Shown: positions 47,272 to 56,152 of the stretch, in pieces
Position numbering within the stretch: the first letter of the stretch is position 1
Layout of the letters: the number at the start of each line of letters is the position of its first letter
Assembly (NCBI RefSeq): GCF_900129705.1
Contig: NZ_FQWO01000011.1
Coordinates: 1 to 64,000, forward strand
Reading direction: 5' to 3'
Source: Flavobacterium granuli
GTDB taxonomy: Bacteria > Bacteroidota > Bacteroidia > Flavobacteriales > Flavobacteriaceae
DNA length: 64,000 nucleotides
Notes under the pieces: model-generated
The model's database searches: none
Told to the model about the DNA's origin: nothing
What the model saw: only the letters and a program-made list of their open reading frames with translations
Translations under genes and position numbers: made by a program

Positions 47272-47961
47272 TTAGCCTCTAAAATGTACTTTAATTCTTG
47301 ATGTTGAAAGCGTCAATCGTTCTAATTCCCTATTGGAATAGTCTAGTTTTTCCAATGTAGGTACTCCGTTTACAAAAAACTGAAGGTAATAATTACCCGA
47401 ATAATTGTTCTTTTCTAAATGGCCAATCATCATTCGAACTTCTTTTTCGGGCATTAAATCCGAATGCACCGTGGTACGAACTTCAAACGGAATCCCGCTT
47501 TCAATCAATAAGCGCAGGGATTTTTCAAAAGAAGAAAATAAATCAGACTGCGTTATTTTCTCAAAATGAGCAGGCAGAGCCTTAAAATCCAAAGCGAGGT
47601 AATCAATCAGCTTTTTTTCGATCAGTTCTTTTAAAACAGTTGGTTTAGAACCATTAGTATCAATTTTTACCAAGAAACCCATTTTTTTGACGGCAACAAT
47701 CAGCTCGATTATGTTTTGATGCAACAGACATTCGCCTCCGCTGAAGACAACTGCATCTAATAAATTTTTGCGGGAGCGCAAGAAATCAAGCGCTTTTTCG
47801 AAAGACAATGTACCTTTCCCAAGAACAATTTCGGGATTATAACAATACAAACACCGCATATTACAGCCCGCAAACCAAAGAATACAGGCGGATTGATGCG
47901 GATAATCCAACAAAGTAAAAGGCGTTATGCTGTAGATGGGCTTAGTTGCATTTTCCTTCAT
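47272..47961 (-). CDS. nrdG: Class III ribonucleotide reductase activating enzyme (radical SAM)
   Basis: 229 residues from the ATG at 47961 (an upstream in-frame TTG at 48000 would lengthen the overlap). The radical-SAM motif is CNMRCLYC, and SGGECLLHQ follows. It uses SAM and a [4Fe-4S] cluster to make the glycyl radical on NrdD. Its start overlaps the separate glycyl-radical peptide gene by 20 bases, which couples activator and target translation. Alternative names include pyruvate formate-lyase activase, less likely next to nrdD. Confidence 0.92.
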   Translation of the reverse strand: MKENATKPIYSITPFTLLDYPHQSACILWFAGCNMRCLYCYNPEIVLGKGTLSFEKALDFLRSRKNLLDAVVFSGGECLLHQNIIELIVAVKKMGFLVKIDTNGSKPTVLKELIEKKLIDYLALDFKALPAHFEKITQSDLFSSFEKSLRLLIESGIPFEVRTTVHSDLMPEKEVRMMIGHLEKNNYSGNYYLQFFVNGVPTLEKLDYSNRELERLTLSTSRIKVHFRG

Positions 47962-48109
47962 TGAAGTGGGTGCGTTGTTTGTGTTCGCCTTTCTTTCCAA
48001 TATTAAAACTTTCTACCGGTCTGTGATAGCCCATAACTCGGGTGTATACGAGGCATTTGGTGCGTAATTCTTGATTTTGATCTAAAATTTGGTTGGTTGT
48101 TAGTTTCAT
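47942..48109 (-). CDS. Separate glycyl-radical C-terminal peptide of class III RNR
   Basis: A 55-residue product starting MKLTTNQILDQ. Residues 19-46 carry the glycyl-radical loop: CLVYTRVMGYHRP with the radical Gly27 in RVMGY, then VESFNIGKKGEHKQR. In known NrdD proteins this element is the C-terminus of the large chain. Here the large NrdD ends 27 bases upstream. The two are in the same frame (starts exactly 711 codons apart) but split by two TAA codons. It overlaps nrdG by 20 bases. It is probably the radical-bearing small subunit; one could compare the YfiD spare part of pyruvate formate-lyase. Confidence 0.82.
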   Translation of the reverse strand: MKLTTNQILDQNQELRTKCLVYTRVMGYHRPVESFNIGKKGEHKQRTHFNEGKCN

Positions 48110-48136
48110 TTTTATGGCTTTTTAATTATGATTTTT

Positions 48137-50242
48137 TTAAAACTCGATAAATTTTGCTTTCTCCGCGATTATGATTTCATCGCATTTTGGACAGTATTCA
48201 TGTTCGCCATTCAAATAACCATGAATTGGACAAACACTAAATACGGGAGTAACGGTAATATAAGGTAATTTGAAATTTGAAATAACTTTCTTTACAAACT
48301 GTTTGCAAGCTTCGGGAGAACTGATTTTTTCGCTCATGTACAAATGCAAAACGGTTCCACCGGTGTATTTGCATTGTAATTCATCTTGTAAAAATAGTGC
48401 TTCAAAAGGATCTTCGGTGTGGTCAACCGGTATCTGAGAACTGTTCGTATAATAAATATTTTCTTGCTGTCCGGCTTGAATGATATTTGGAAAACGTTTT
48501 TTGTCTTCTTTAGCAAATCGATACGTAGTTCCTTCGGCGGGCGTGGCTTCCAGATTGTAGAGATTTCCGGTTTCCTCCTGAAATTCCTTCATTCGGTTGC
48601 GGATATGATCCAACACTTCGGACGCAAATTCAATTCCTGTTAGGGAACTAATGTCGTCCTTATTCTCCGTAAAATTAGCAATCATCTCGTTCATACCGTT
48701 GACCCCAATGGTAGAGAAATGATTCCTAAAATGCTGTAAATATCTTTTGGTGTACGGATACAAACCGCGGTCGTACATTTCCTGGATGAAAGCTCTTTTT
48801 TTCTCTAAAGTCGATTTGGAAAGGAATAATAATTTATCCAATTGTTGGAATAATTCGGTTTTATTTCCTTTGAATAAATAGCCCAAACGCGCCATATTGA
48901 TGGTTACTACACCGATGCTTCCCGTCATTTCGGCGCTGCCAAAGAGACCGTTACCGCGCTTTAATAATTCGCGCAGATCGAGTTGCAATCGGCAACACAT
49001 AGAGCGTACGGCATTGGGCTTATAAGCTTCGGGATTGTCCATCTTATTTCCGTTTTCATCCAATTTATATTGGCTTCCAATGAAGTTTTGGAAATAGGAA
49101 GAGCCTATTTTGGCGGTGTTTTCAAAAAGTAAATTGGTGTTTTCTCCGTTCCAATCAAATTCTTCGGTGATGTTCACCGTTGGGATAGGGAAGGTAAAAG
49201 GCTGTCCGCTGGCATCACCTTCGGTCATCACGGTATAATATGCCTTATTGATGAGGTTCATTTCTTTTTGGAAATGTTCGTAACGCAAATCGGTCAGCTT
49301 TTTTATGCCGCGTTCTTTGGCTCTGGCCAAAATATTTTTACTGTTAATATTTTCGAATAGATGATGGTCATTTTTCGTTGGAATTTGAGTTTTCAAATCT
49401 TCGGGAACCACCCAATCCAATGTAATATTGGTAAAAGGCGATTGGCCCCAGCGCGCAGGTACATTCAAATTGTAAACAAAACTGCGGACGGCTTTCAAGA
49501 TATCATCAAAGGATAAATTGTCTTTGAAAACATAGGGTGCCAAATAAGTATCAAAAGAACTGAAAGCTTGCGCTCCGGCCCACTCGCTTTGCAATATTCC
49601 AAGGAAATTGGCCATTTGTCCCAGCGCTTCCCTAAAATGAGAAGGAGCTTTACTTTCCACACGACCGCGAACGCCGTTAAAACCTTCGTTTAGTAAAACC
49701 CGCAAACTCCAGCCCGCACAATAACCTGTCAGGCAATCCAGATCGTGAATGTGAATGTCACCATTGCGGTGTGCATAAGCCTCTTCTTTGGTATAGACTT
49801 TATCCAGCCAATAATTGGCAATGATTTTTCCTGCTGTATTGTTCACTAAACCTGCATTAGAGTAGGAAGTATTCGCATTGGCATTGATACGCCAATCCGT
49901 TTGTTCAATGTATTCTTCTATGGTTTGGCTGCTGTCAACGTAAGTTGTGTCCTCATTCAATCCGTTAACATGTTCGCGTTGCAATTTCCGACTGTGACGA
50001 AAAAGCATGAAGGAACGCATGACTTCAAAATATCGTTTTTCGAAAAGTGTTTTTTCGATCAAATCCTGAATTTCTTCCACGACCCAGATTTCTTTAAATT
50101 GCAATCCAGCCAAAACAGTTTCAAAAACACTTTCATCAAAGGCTTTGGTGACGCTGTTAAAACTTTTTTCGAGCGCATCTTGTATTTTAAAAGGTTCAAA
50201 AGGTTTATGATCCCCGTTTCTTTTGATAACATATTTTTCCAT
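48137..50242 (-). CDS. nrdD: Anaerobic ribonucleoside-triphosphate reductase, large chain without glycyl loop
   Basis: 701 residues. An ATP-cone (about 1-95; VIKRNGDHKPFEPFKI) precedes the ten-stranded barrel with the thiyl cysteine in VRSMCCRLQLD. The zinc site near the C-terminus is CPIHG and CPKC. It reduces NTPs to dNTPs without oxygen. The protein ends AEKAKFIEF soon after the zinc site, so the RVxGY loop needed for radical storage is absent; it is encoded by the next small gene. The upstream ric gene is 37 bases away. Confidence 0.93.
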   Translation of the reverse strand: MEKYVIKRNGDHKPFEPFKIQDALEKSFNSVTKAFDESVFETVLAGLQFKEIWVVEEIQDLIEKTLFEKRYFEVMRSFMLFRHSRKLQREHVNGLNEDTTYVDSSQTIEEYIEQTDWRINANANTSYSNAGLVNNTAGKIIANYWLDKVYTKEEAYAHRNGDIHIHDLDCLTGYCAGWSLRVLLNEGFNGVRGRVESKAPSHFREALGQMANFLGILQSEWAGAQAFSSFDTYLAPYVFKDNLSFDDILKAVRSFVYNLNVPARWGQSPFTNITLDWVVPEDLKTQIPTKNDHHLFENINSKNILARAKERGIKKLTDLRYEHFQKEMNLINKAYYTVMTEGDASGQPFTFPIPTVNITEEFDWNGENTNLLFENTAKIGSSYFQNFIGSQYKLDENGNKMDNPEAYKPNAVRSMCCRLQLDLRELLKRGNGLFGSAEMTGSIGVVTINMARLGYLFKGNKTELFQQLDKLLFLSKSTLEKKRAFIQEMYDRGLYPYTKRYLQHFRNHFSTIGVNGMNEMIANFTENKDDISSLTGIEFASEVLDHIRNRMKEFQEETGNLYNLEATPAEGTTYRFAKEDKKRFPNIIQAGQQENIYYTNSSQIPVDHTEDPFEALFLQDELQCKYTGGTVLHLYMSEKISSPEACKQFVKKVISNFKLPYITVTPVFSVCPIHGYLNGEHEYCPKCDEIIIAEKAKFIEF

Positions 50243-50279
50243 AGCTTTTGATGATTTTGATTTAGATGAATGTTTTTTC

Positions 50280-51011
50280 CTATTCTTGTCTGGAGAATTT
50301 TTTCTCTAATGCAGCTGCTTTTGGGAACAAAATATTGTTTTCCAAATGAATGTGTTTGTGCAAATCCTGTTCGAAATCTTGCAGCATGGCAAAAGTCACT
50401 TGGTAGGTATTGCAACCATCGGCCGGTGGTGTATAGTTATTCGTTAATGTTGCAATTTTTACAAAACGATCGCCTTCGGCTTCATGTTCGTGCATCATCA
50501 TGGCAATCGGGTTTTCTAATGATCCAAAGTGGGCTTCTTCAATTAGTTCGTCGGTAAGGCTTGCTTTTACCATTTTTTTGATGAAAGGAAACAAGATCAA
50601 TTCTTCTTTTTTCATGTGTTGAGCCAATTCTCCAGCACAACCTTTGAATAATTCGTTGATTTCAAACAATTCAGGATGTGCAGCACCGTGCACTTTGCAT
50701 AATTTGTCTAAAAAAGGAAGTAAAATCTGGGTTTTTTCTTCCACATAACGATGGTGGGTTTTCTCGATATAATCGACCAACAAATCCAATGGCCAAGATT
50801 CAAAATCAATCGAATTTTCATTTTTGGTTGCCAGAATGCTATTGATTTCATCCAATAGTAGATTTGCATCGATGGCTTTATTTTCGCAGGCTTCTTCTAT
50901 AGTTCGGTTTCCCTTGCAACAAAAATCGATTTTGTATTTTGAGAAAATAGCTGCCGTCCTAAAATCTTTTGCGACATATTGTCCTATTGTTGTTTGTTCT
51001 AAAGTTTCCAT
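50280..51011 (-). CDS. ric: Iron-sulfur cluster repair di-iron protein RIC (ScdA/YtfE)
   Basis: 243 residues. The N-terminal ScdA domain has KYKIDFCCKGNRT; the rest is a hemerythrin-like di-iron four-helix bundle with HHRYVEE, HMKKEELILFP, HEHEAEGD and HIHLENNILFP. It repairs Fe-S clusters after NO or peroxide damage and can release NO-bound iron. It is the first gene of the nine-gene minus-strand unit and is divergent from norC, which matches production of NO. Confidence 0.95.
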   Translation of the reverse strand: METLEQTTIGQYVAKDFRTAAIFSKYKIDFCCKGNRTIEEACENKAIDANLLLDEINSILATKNENSIDFESWPLDLLVDYIEKTHHRYVEEKTQILLPFLDKLCKVHGAAHPELFEINELFKGCAGELAQHMKKEELILFPFIKKMVKASLTDELIEEAHFGSLENPIAMMMHEHEAEGDRFVKIATLTNNYTPPADGCNTYQVTFAMLQDFEQDLHKHIHLENNILFPKAAALEKKFSRQE

Positions 51012-51196
51012 ATTTATTATTTTTTATATTAATTATTGTTTTACAAAATTAGCGATTATTTTTAATAAAAGACAAATTTATCCGAAATTAAATTTTAAAC
51101 AATTTGTTTTCATAAAATAATAGCTGTCAGTGTTGTAGGTTGTCTTTTTTTGCCTATTTTCTATTTTTTAATATTGAATAAAAATTATAACCAAAT

Positions 51197-51210
51197 ATGA
51201 TTTAAATCAT
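51197..51210. promoter_or_regulatory. FNR/DNR-like box in the ric-norC divergent region
   Basis: ATGATTTAAATCAT is a 14-base palindrome of CRP/FNR type (compare TTGAT-N4-ATCAA). The same ATGAT-N4-ATCAT arms recur before nirK at 57993-58006. It is 104 bases upstream of the norC start and 186 from ric. A CRP/FNR-type NO or oxygen regulator is expected; no gene for one is in the window. Confidence 0.6.
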
Positions 51211-51250
51211 GTTTTAAAGATTTTTTATATGGTTATTTTGCCCAAAACAA

Positions 51251-51274
51251 ATAAAGGATGTTTTTGTCCTTTAT
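51251..51274. promoter_or_regulatory. AAAGGA-TCCTTT palindrome upstream of norC
   Basis: Inverted repeat with arms ATAAAGGA and TCCTTTAT around TGTTTTTG, 39 bases before the norC ATG. A nearly identical element lies before nirK (58008-58031). No gene ends upstream on this strand, so it is not a terminator. It is a candidate operator for a regulator common to both denitrification operons. Confidence 0.6.
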
Positions 51275-51313
51275 TGAAAAATCAAATTTATTTATTAATT
51301 AAAACTGATACTT

Positions 51314-51748
51314 ATGCTTTCAAAATCACAAGCTAGAGCATTTTTTTTGGGAGGAACACTGGTCACCTTTTTAATCTTTATAGGATTGACTATTTATTCC
51401 TTTATGCCCAGAAACGATCAAACCAATTACAAAGAAATTACCAAGGAGGTAGTCAGAGGAAAAGAAATCTGGGAATCCAACAATTGCATGGGATGTCATA
51501 GCATTATGGGTGAAGGCGGCTATTATGCACCTGAATTGACAAAAGTGTTGGAACGTCGCGGCGAAGGCTATGTCAAGGCTGTTTTGATGTCTCCGGTGCC
51601 TTGGGCTCCAAAAGGCCGAAAAATGGTCGCTTATAAAATGAATGAGGCCGATGCCAATGCGATGGTCGCTTATTTTAAATGGATTGGTAAACTGGACTTG
51701 AACGGATTCGACAGAGTCGTTTCACCATTAGCACAAGAAAATAATTAA
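51314..51748 (+). CDS. norC: Nitric oxide reductase small subunit (cytochrome c)
   Basis: 144 residues. One N-terminal membrane anchor (about 9-31), then a cytochrome c domain with heme motif Cys58-Met-Gly-Cys61-His62. Met ligands could lie in KGRKMVAYKM. It passes electrons to NorB in the 2 NO to N2O reaction at the cytoplasmic membrane, facing the periplasm. norB follows after 106 bases that hold only a dubious 27-codon frame. Confidence 0.95.
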   Translation: MLSKSQARAFFLGGTLVTFLIFIGLTIYSFMPRNDQTNYKEITKEVVRGKEIWESNNCMGCHSIMGEGGYYAPELTKVLERRGEGYVKAVLMSPVPWAPKGRKMVAYKMNEADANAMVAYFKWIGKLDLNGFDRVVSPLAQENN

Positions 51749-51854
51749 TACAAATAGATATGAATTCGCCACTTAAAACAAGTTTGTTGAAAACAAACAC
51801 CATAAAAAAAAAGGCGATATCATATTTGACCGATAACAAATAAAATTTACAAAT

Positions 51855-53276
51855 ATGAAATATAAATCACAAAAAGTTGCCTATTGGTTTTTTGGCTTGT
51901 GTATGTTGCTGTTTTCGTTGCAGATCGTATATGGCTTTATTATGGGTTTTGACCGAATAGGAATACAAGGATTACACGAGATTATTCCTTTTAACGTGGC
52001 AAGAGCCGTGCATACCAATTTGTTAGTGGTATGGCTGTTAACGGGTTTTATGGGCGCTGCTTATTATATTATACCAGAAGAAGCCCAACATGAATTAATC
52101 AGCGTCAAATGGGCTTATGTCCAGTTGATATCCCTGGCTGTTGTGGGAGTTGTTGCCATTGTAGGTTTTCACTTTAACCATTGGGAAGGTAGAAAATTTC
52201 TTGAGATTCCTAGAGAGTTAGACTATCTGGTTGTTGTCAATGTATTGCTTTTCTTGTTTTTAATTATAGGAACGCTGTACAAAGGAAAACAGAAAACGAC
52301 CACGGCAATAGTGCTGGTAATGGGATTGTTCTTCGCCGCTTTGCTTTATATCCCCGGAATGATTTGGTTTGATAGTCAGGTAATGGATTCTTTTTTCCGC
52401 TGGTGGGTGGTTCACCTTTGGGTTGAAGGAGTTTGGGAATTAATCATGGGAGGTATTTTATCTTTCTTATTAATCAAATTAACTGGTGTAGATAGAGAGG
52501 TTATCGAAAAATGGTTGTACGTGATTGTAGGTCTTACTTTCCTTTCAGGAGTTCTTGGAACAGGCCATCATTACTATTACATTGGAGTCAATAAGATTTG
52601 GTTAATCGTTGGCGGAATATTCTCTGCATTAGAACCTTTGGCTTTCTTGGCCATGGCTTTATTCGCGGTAAACATGTACCGAAAAGGCGAGAAAAGCCAT
52701 CCAAATAAAATTGCTTTATTCTGGACAATTGGTGCGTCTATCGTTTCTTTTGTTGGAGCTGGATTGCTGGGTTTCGCGCACACCTTACCACAAACTAATC
52801 TGTACACGCACGGAACATTAGTTACGGCCATGCACGGTCATTATGCCTTTTGGGGCGCTTATGCGATGATTGTTTTAGCAATTATAAGCTATGCGCTTCC
52901 TAATTTAACAGGCCGAAAACGCTACAACAGTACGCAAGGAAATATGGCATTTTGGTTGTCTAATATCGGGATGCTTGGAATGACAGTTGCCTTTGGGGTG
53001 GCCGGAGTTGTTCAGGTGTACATGGAACGTAAACTGAAAATGGATTTCATGGATGTTCAAAACGAAATCAGCATTCACTTTGTAGTCTTACTAATTTGTG
53101 CGACCATGTTTACCACGGGAATTGCTCTTTTCATATATGATTTTGTCAAGTACGGCAGACCTACTGATGAAGCCTTAGAAGGACCACAAAACGGAAATCT
53201 TTCTTCTTCTGAAATAAAAATAGGTCGCTATCCTGCTTCAAAACAAAAGATTACCATTTCTGAAGAAATAAATTAG
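51855..53276 (+). CDS. norB: Nitric oxide reductase large subunit
   Basis: 473 residues and about 12 membrane segments. Heme and FeB ligands are in the expected places: AVHTNLLVVW, WWVVHLWVEGVWE (His plus the FeB glutamate), TGHHYYYIG, and HGHYAFWGAY. It reduces NO to N2O with electrons from NorC. It lacks the quinol-oxidising N-terminal extension of qNor and goes with a separate norC, so it is a cNor enzyme. Confidence 0.97.
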   Translation: MKYKSQKVAYWFFGLCMLLFSLQIVYGFIMGFDRIGIQGLHEIIPFNVARAVHTNLLVVWLLTGFMGAAYYIIPEEAQHELISVKWAYVQLISLAVVGVVAIVGFHFNHWEGRKFLEIPRELDYLVVVNVLLFLFLIIGTLYKGKQKTTTAIVLVMGLFFAALLYIPGMIWFDSQVMDSFFRWWVVHLWVEGVWELIMGGILSFLLIKLTGVDREVIEKWLYVIVGLTFLSGVLGTGHHYYYIGVNKIWLIVGGIFSALEPLAFLAMALFAVNMYRKGEKSHPNKIALFWTIGASIVSFVGAGLLGFAHTLPQTNLYTHGTLVTAMHGHYAFWGAYAMIVLAIISYALPNLTGRKRYNSTQGNMAFWLSNIGMLGMTVAFGVAGVVQVYMERKLKMDFMDVQNEISIHFVVLLICATMFTTGIALFIYDFVKYGRPTDEALEGPQNGNLSSSEIKIGRYPASKQKITISEEIN

Positions 53277-53382
53277 TTCACTTCAATACTTTATTATTGC
53301 CAACAAAACTCATTCCTATTTGAATACAGCACTTGAAACCGTATGTAAACAGTAGAATGGGTTTTGTTTTTAAAACAAACTT

Positions 53383-54162
53383 ATGTCAGTAAAAATTCCA
53401 TATTACCAAGCTGTAGGTAAAGAAAAAGAAGTCTTTGAACATGCCTATAAAAATAAAATTCCTTTTTTATTGAAAGGACCTACAGGAACCGGGAAATCTC
53501 GTTTCATAGAGCACATGGCTCATGTATTGGATAAAAAAATCATTACGATTAGTTGCCACGAAGAAACTTCTTCTACGGATTTAATTGGTCGTTTTATTAT
53601 CAAAGGGGCCGAAACCGTTTGGCTTGATGGTCCATTAACAACGGCTGTGAAAGAAGGTTCCATTATTTATTTGGATGAGGTAGCCGAAGCACGTCCCGAT
53701 GTTATTGTGGCCATTCACTCTTTGACCGATCATAGACGCGAACTTTTTATCGATAAATTAGGCGAAACCGTAAAAGCACATGAAGATTTTATGCTCGTTG
53801 CTTCGTTCAATCCGGGTTATCAAAGAGGATTTAAAGAACTGAAACCTTCCACAAGACAGCGATTCATTGCCGTTTCATTTGAATACCCAGAGTCAAAAAT
53901 TGAGATAGAAATTTTGGTTAACGAAACCCAAGTGGAACATGATATTGCCAAAAAATTGGTCGCCATCGGGAATAAAATCAGAAACTTAACGGAATTAGGT
54001 TTAACCGAAACCGTTTCTACCCGTTTGTTAGTCGATGCGGCCAAAATTATTCAAAGCGGACTCCCAAAAAGATTAGCCGTACATGTTGCCGTGGTAGAAC
54101 CCTTAACGGACGATTTGCAAACATTAGTAGCGCTGAAAGATTTGTGCGATTTGATGATATAG
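53383..54162 (+). CDS. norQ: MoxR/NorQ-type AAA+ ATPase
   Basis: 259 residues. Walker A GPTGTGKS at residues 32-39, Walker B YLDEVAEA, sensor regions SFNPGY and RQRFIAVSF. NorQ works with NorD to insert the non-heme iron FeB in NorB. The two genes are 75 bases apart. The spacer contains two copies of GTGGTCAGT. Confidence 0.93.
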   Translation: MSVKIPYYQAVGKEKEVFEHAYKNKIPFLLKGPTGTGKSRFIEHMAHVLDKKIITISCHEETSSTDLIGRFIIKGAETVWLDGPLTTAVKEGSIIYLDEVAEARPDVIVAIHSLTDHRRELFIDKLGETVKAHEDFMLVASFNPGYQRGFKELKPSTRQRFIAVSFEYPESKIEIEILVNETQVEHDIAKKLVAIGNKIRNLTELGLTETVSTRLLVDAAKIIQSGLPKRLAVHVAVVEPLTDDLQTLVALKDLCDLMI

Positions 54163-54237
54163 AAAAGAGTGGTCAGTAATCAGTCTCGAGAGTTATCGGG
54201 ATTAGTGGTCAGTTGCAATGACTAAAAATTAAAAAAA

Positions 54238-56013
54238 ATGGGATTTGAATTAGACGAATATTTAGTCGGAAAGTTTTTTAAACACTTAAAAAAGAGTAAA
54301 AAAATTGAGCCCGAAATTGTAGCGAGAACTGTTATCCTGAATGACATTAAACCACGATTGACGATTTTGGCACGCGCATTAACCGGAAATCCAATCGATA
54401 TTTTTCCTGCGGAAAGGGAAGGAGGTTATAAAAACAACAACTTTTTCCTTCCGGTTTCCTTTGCAGAACTGCCAACGACCGCTGAGAATCTGACCTTCTA
54501 TCTTTTCAGAATTTTGTATCTCAGCATTCAACAGCGTTTGGAATTCAATTGGAAATCTTCAGAGAGAGAGCAATCCTTGGAACTTTCGCAACAAAAAGCA
54601 TTGGAAACATCCGAAAAAATTCTGTCTGTTTTATTCGAAGAATACTCAATCGATGCCGATTTCCATTCGAAAGTAAAAAATCATTTTGCTAAAAAAGCAA
54701 CCGATAAAATCCCTGCCGATTATTCCTGGTTGTACGGAAAATGGATGCAGAACGAAATCGAACTCAATAGCGATAAAAGATTGGAGAATTTCTCGGATAA
54801 AACCAAAAAAGGAAACGAGCTGCAACCGACAACTACACTAAAAGCAACAGCTGTAGAAGAAGTAATTACGGTTGAATTGGATAAAAAACAACAGGAAGAT
54901 TATGTGATGTTGCATAATTTTGAAAAGGTAGAAACGGCCGAAGAATTCAATGGGGTTTGGCGCGATTTTGATGGTTCTGATGAACTGGAAGAACATCAGG
55001 ACGCATTAGAAGAGTTGAATATGAAATTTACGGTTCGAGTGGATGATACCGCGCATTCGGTTTATCAGGCGGATTTTATTGAAAACACCACCATCTCAGA
55101 AAGTGCCGAAGTGGATGCCAAAGGTTTTCACTTAATGTATGACGAATGGGATTTTGACAAGCGACAATACAAGGAAAATTTCTGCAAAGTATATCCCAAA
55201 TCACAACAAAAATCGGATAGCGGTTATTACCAAAGAACCATTAAAAAAAATGCTTCTACATTAATGGGCTTGCGCAAAATGTTGACGAGCGTCAACAACA
55301 AAATGCAGCAACAACGCCGACAAACCCAAGGGGAAGAATTTGATATCGATGCCATCACAGATTTGTATGTGGATGTACATTCCAAACGAACTCCTTCCGA
55401 AAAAATATTCATTTCGAATCGGAAAAAAGAGAAAGATTTATCTATTCTGATTCTTTTGGACATCAGTCTTTCCAGTGATGGCTATGCCGCGGGAAATAGG
55501 GTGATTGATGTAGAAAAGGAAGTGTCGATACTCTTTGGAGAAATGTTGAATGAATTCAATATCGATTTCTCGATTGACAGTTTTTATTCTAAAACCCGTA
55601 ATTATTCGACTTATTTGACGGTCAAAGATTTTGATGAAAAATGGAATGTGGCCAAACACAAAATTGGCGCTGTAGAACCCAATGGGTACACCCGAATCGG
55701 GGCTGCCTTGCGACATGCCGGCGCACGACTCGACAAAAGAAGCACCAAAAACAAATGGGTCATCCTGATTTCTGACGGAAAACCGAATGATTACGATAAA
55801 TACGAAGGCAAGTACGGTATCAATGACGTGAAACAAGCTCTTCGGGAACTCAATAACAGAAATATCAATTCTTATGCGCTGGCCATTGAAGCTCAGGCAA
55901 AATATTATTTGCCTCAAATGTTCGGGCAAAATCATTATCAGATTCTGACAACTCCGGTAGAATTGTTGCAGTCCTTAGTGAAATTGTACGAGAAAATTAA
56001 ACATCAAAAATAG
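54238..56013 (+). CDS. norD: NorD-like von Willebrand factor A protein
   Basis: 591 residues. The C-terminal VWA domain has a MIDAS motif D-x-S-x-S starting at Asp408 (LLDISLSSDG) with later GYTRIGAALRH and ISDGKPNDYD. The long N-terminal part is poorly conserved, as in NorD and CbbO proteins. It partners NorQ in activating nitric oxide reductase. Confidence 0.92.
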   Translation: MGFELDEYLVGKFFKHLKKSKKIEPEIVARTVILNDIKPRLTILARALTGNPIDIFPAEREGGYKNNNFFLPVSFAELPTTAENLTFYLFRILYLSIQQRLEFNWKSSEREQSLELSQQKALETSEKILSVLFEEYSIDADFHSKVKNHFAKKATDKIPADYSWLYGKWMQNEIELNSDKRLENFSDKTKKGNELQPTTTLKATAVEEVITVELDKKQQEDYVMLHNFEKVETAEEFNGVWRDFDGSDELEEHQDALEELNMKFTVRVDDTAHSVYQADFIENTTISESAEVDAKGFHLMYDEWDFDKRQYKENFCKVYPKSQQKSDSGYYQRTIKKNASTLMGLRKMLTSVNNKMQQQRRQTQGEEFDIDAITDLYVDVHSKRTPSEKIFISNRKKEKDLSILILLDISLSSDGYAAGNRVIDVEKEVSILFGEMLNEFNIDFSIDSFYSKTRNYSTYLTVKDFDEKWNVAKHKIGAVEPNGYTRIGAALRHAGARLDKRSTKNKWVILISDGKPNDYDKYEGKYGINDVKQALRELNNRNINSYALAIEAQAKYYLPQMFGQNHYQILTTPVELLQSLVKLYEKIKHQK

Positions 56014-56018
56014 AATTT

Positions 56019-56125
56019 AACCATTAAGAATTAAGTTTTATTTAGAAAAAGACTTTTTGATATTTAAATTAAAATGAAAACGAAATACATCTTAAAGTCT
56101 TAATTCTCTTAATCCCTTAATGGTT
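56019..56125. repeat. Imperfect inverted repeat between norD and the DUF438 gene
   Basis: AACCATTAAGAATTAAG at 56019 is matched by the complement of CTTAATTCTCTTAATCCCTTAATGG (split here as CTTAATTCTCTTAAT and CCCTTAATGG) ending at 56125. ATTAAG units are repeated. It resembles dispersed intergenic repeats common in flavobacteria. The right arm covers an earlier candidate ATG (56120), which supports the start at 56153. Confidence 0.5.
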
Positions 56126-56152
56126 CAAAATTCATTTAAAAATCACCTTATA

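Noticed and set aside
47272..48000. Longer NrdG starting at a TTG at 48000
   Set aside because: The extra 13 residues lie over the glycyl-radical peptide gene and are not family-like; the ATG at 47961 is preferred.
51251..51274. AAAGGA-TCCTTT palindrome as a transcription terminator
   Set aside because: No gene ends upstream on the plus strand at norC, and the same element precedes nirK at the promoter, so an operator is the better reading.
51760..51843. 27-codon frame between norC and norB
   Set aside because: Lysine-rich and without family likeness; an AT-rich spacer gives such frames by chance. Orthologue conservation would change this.
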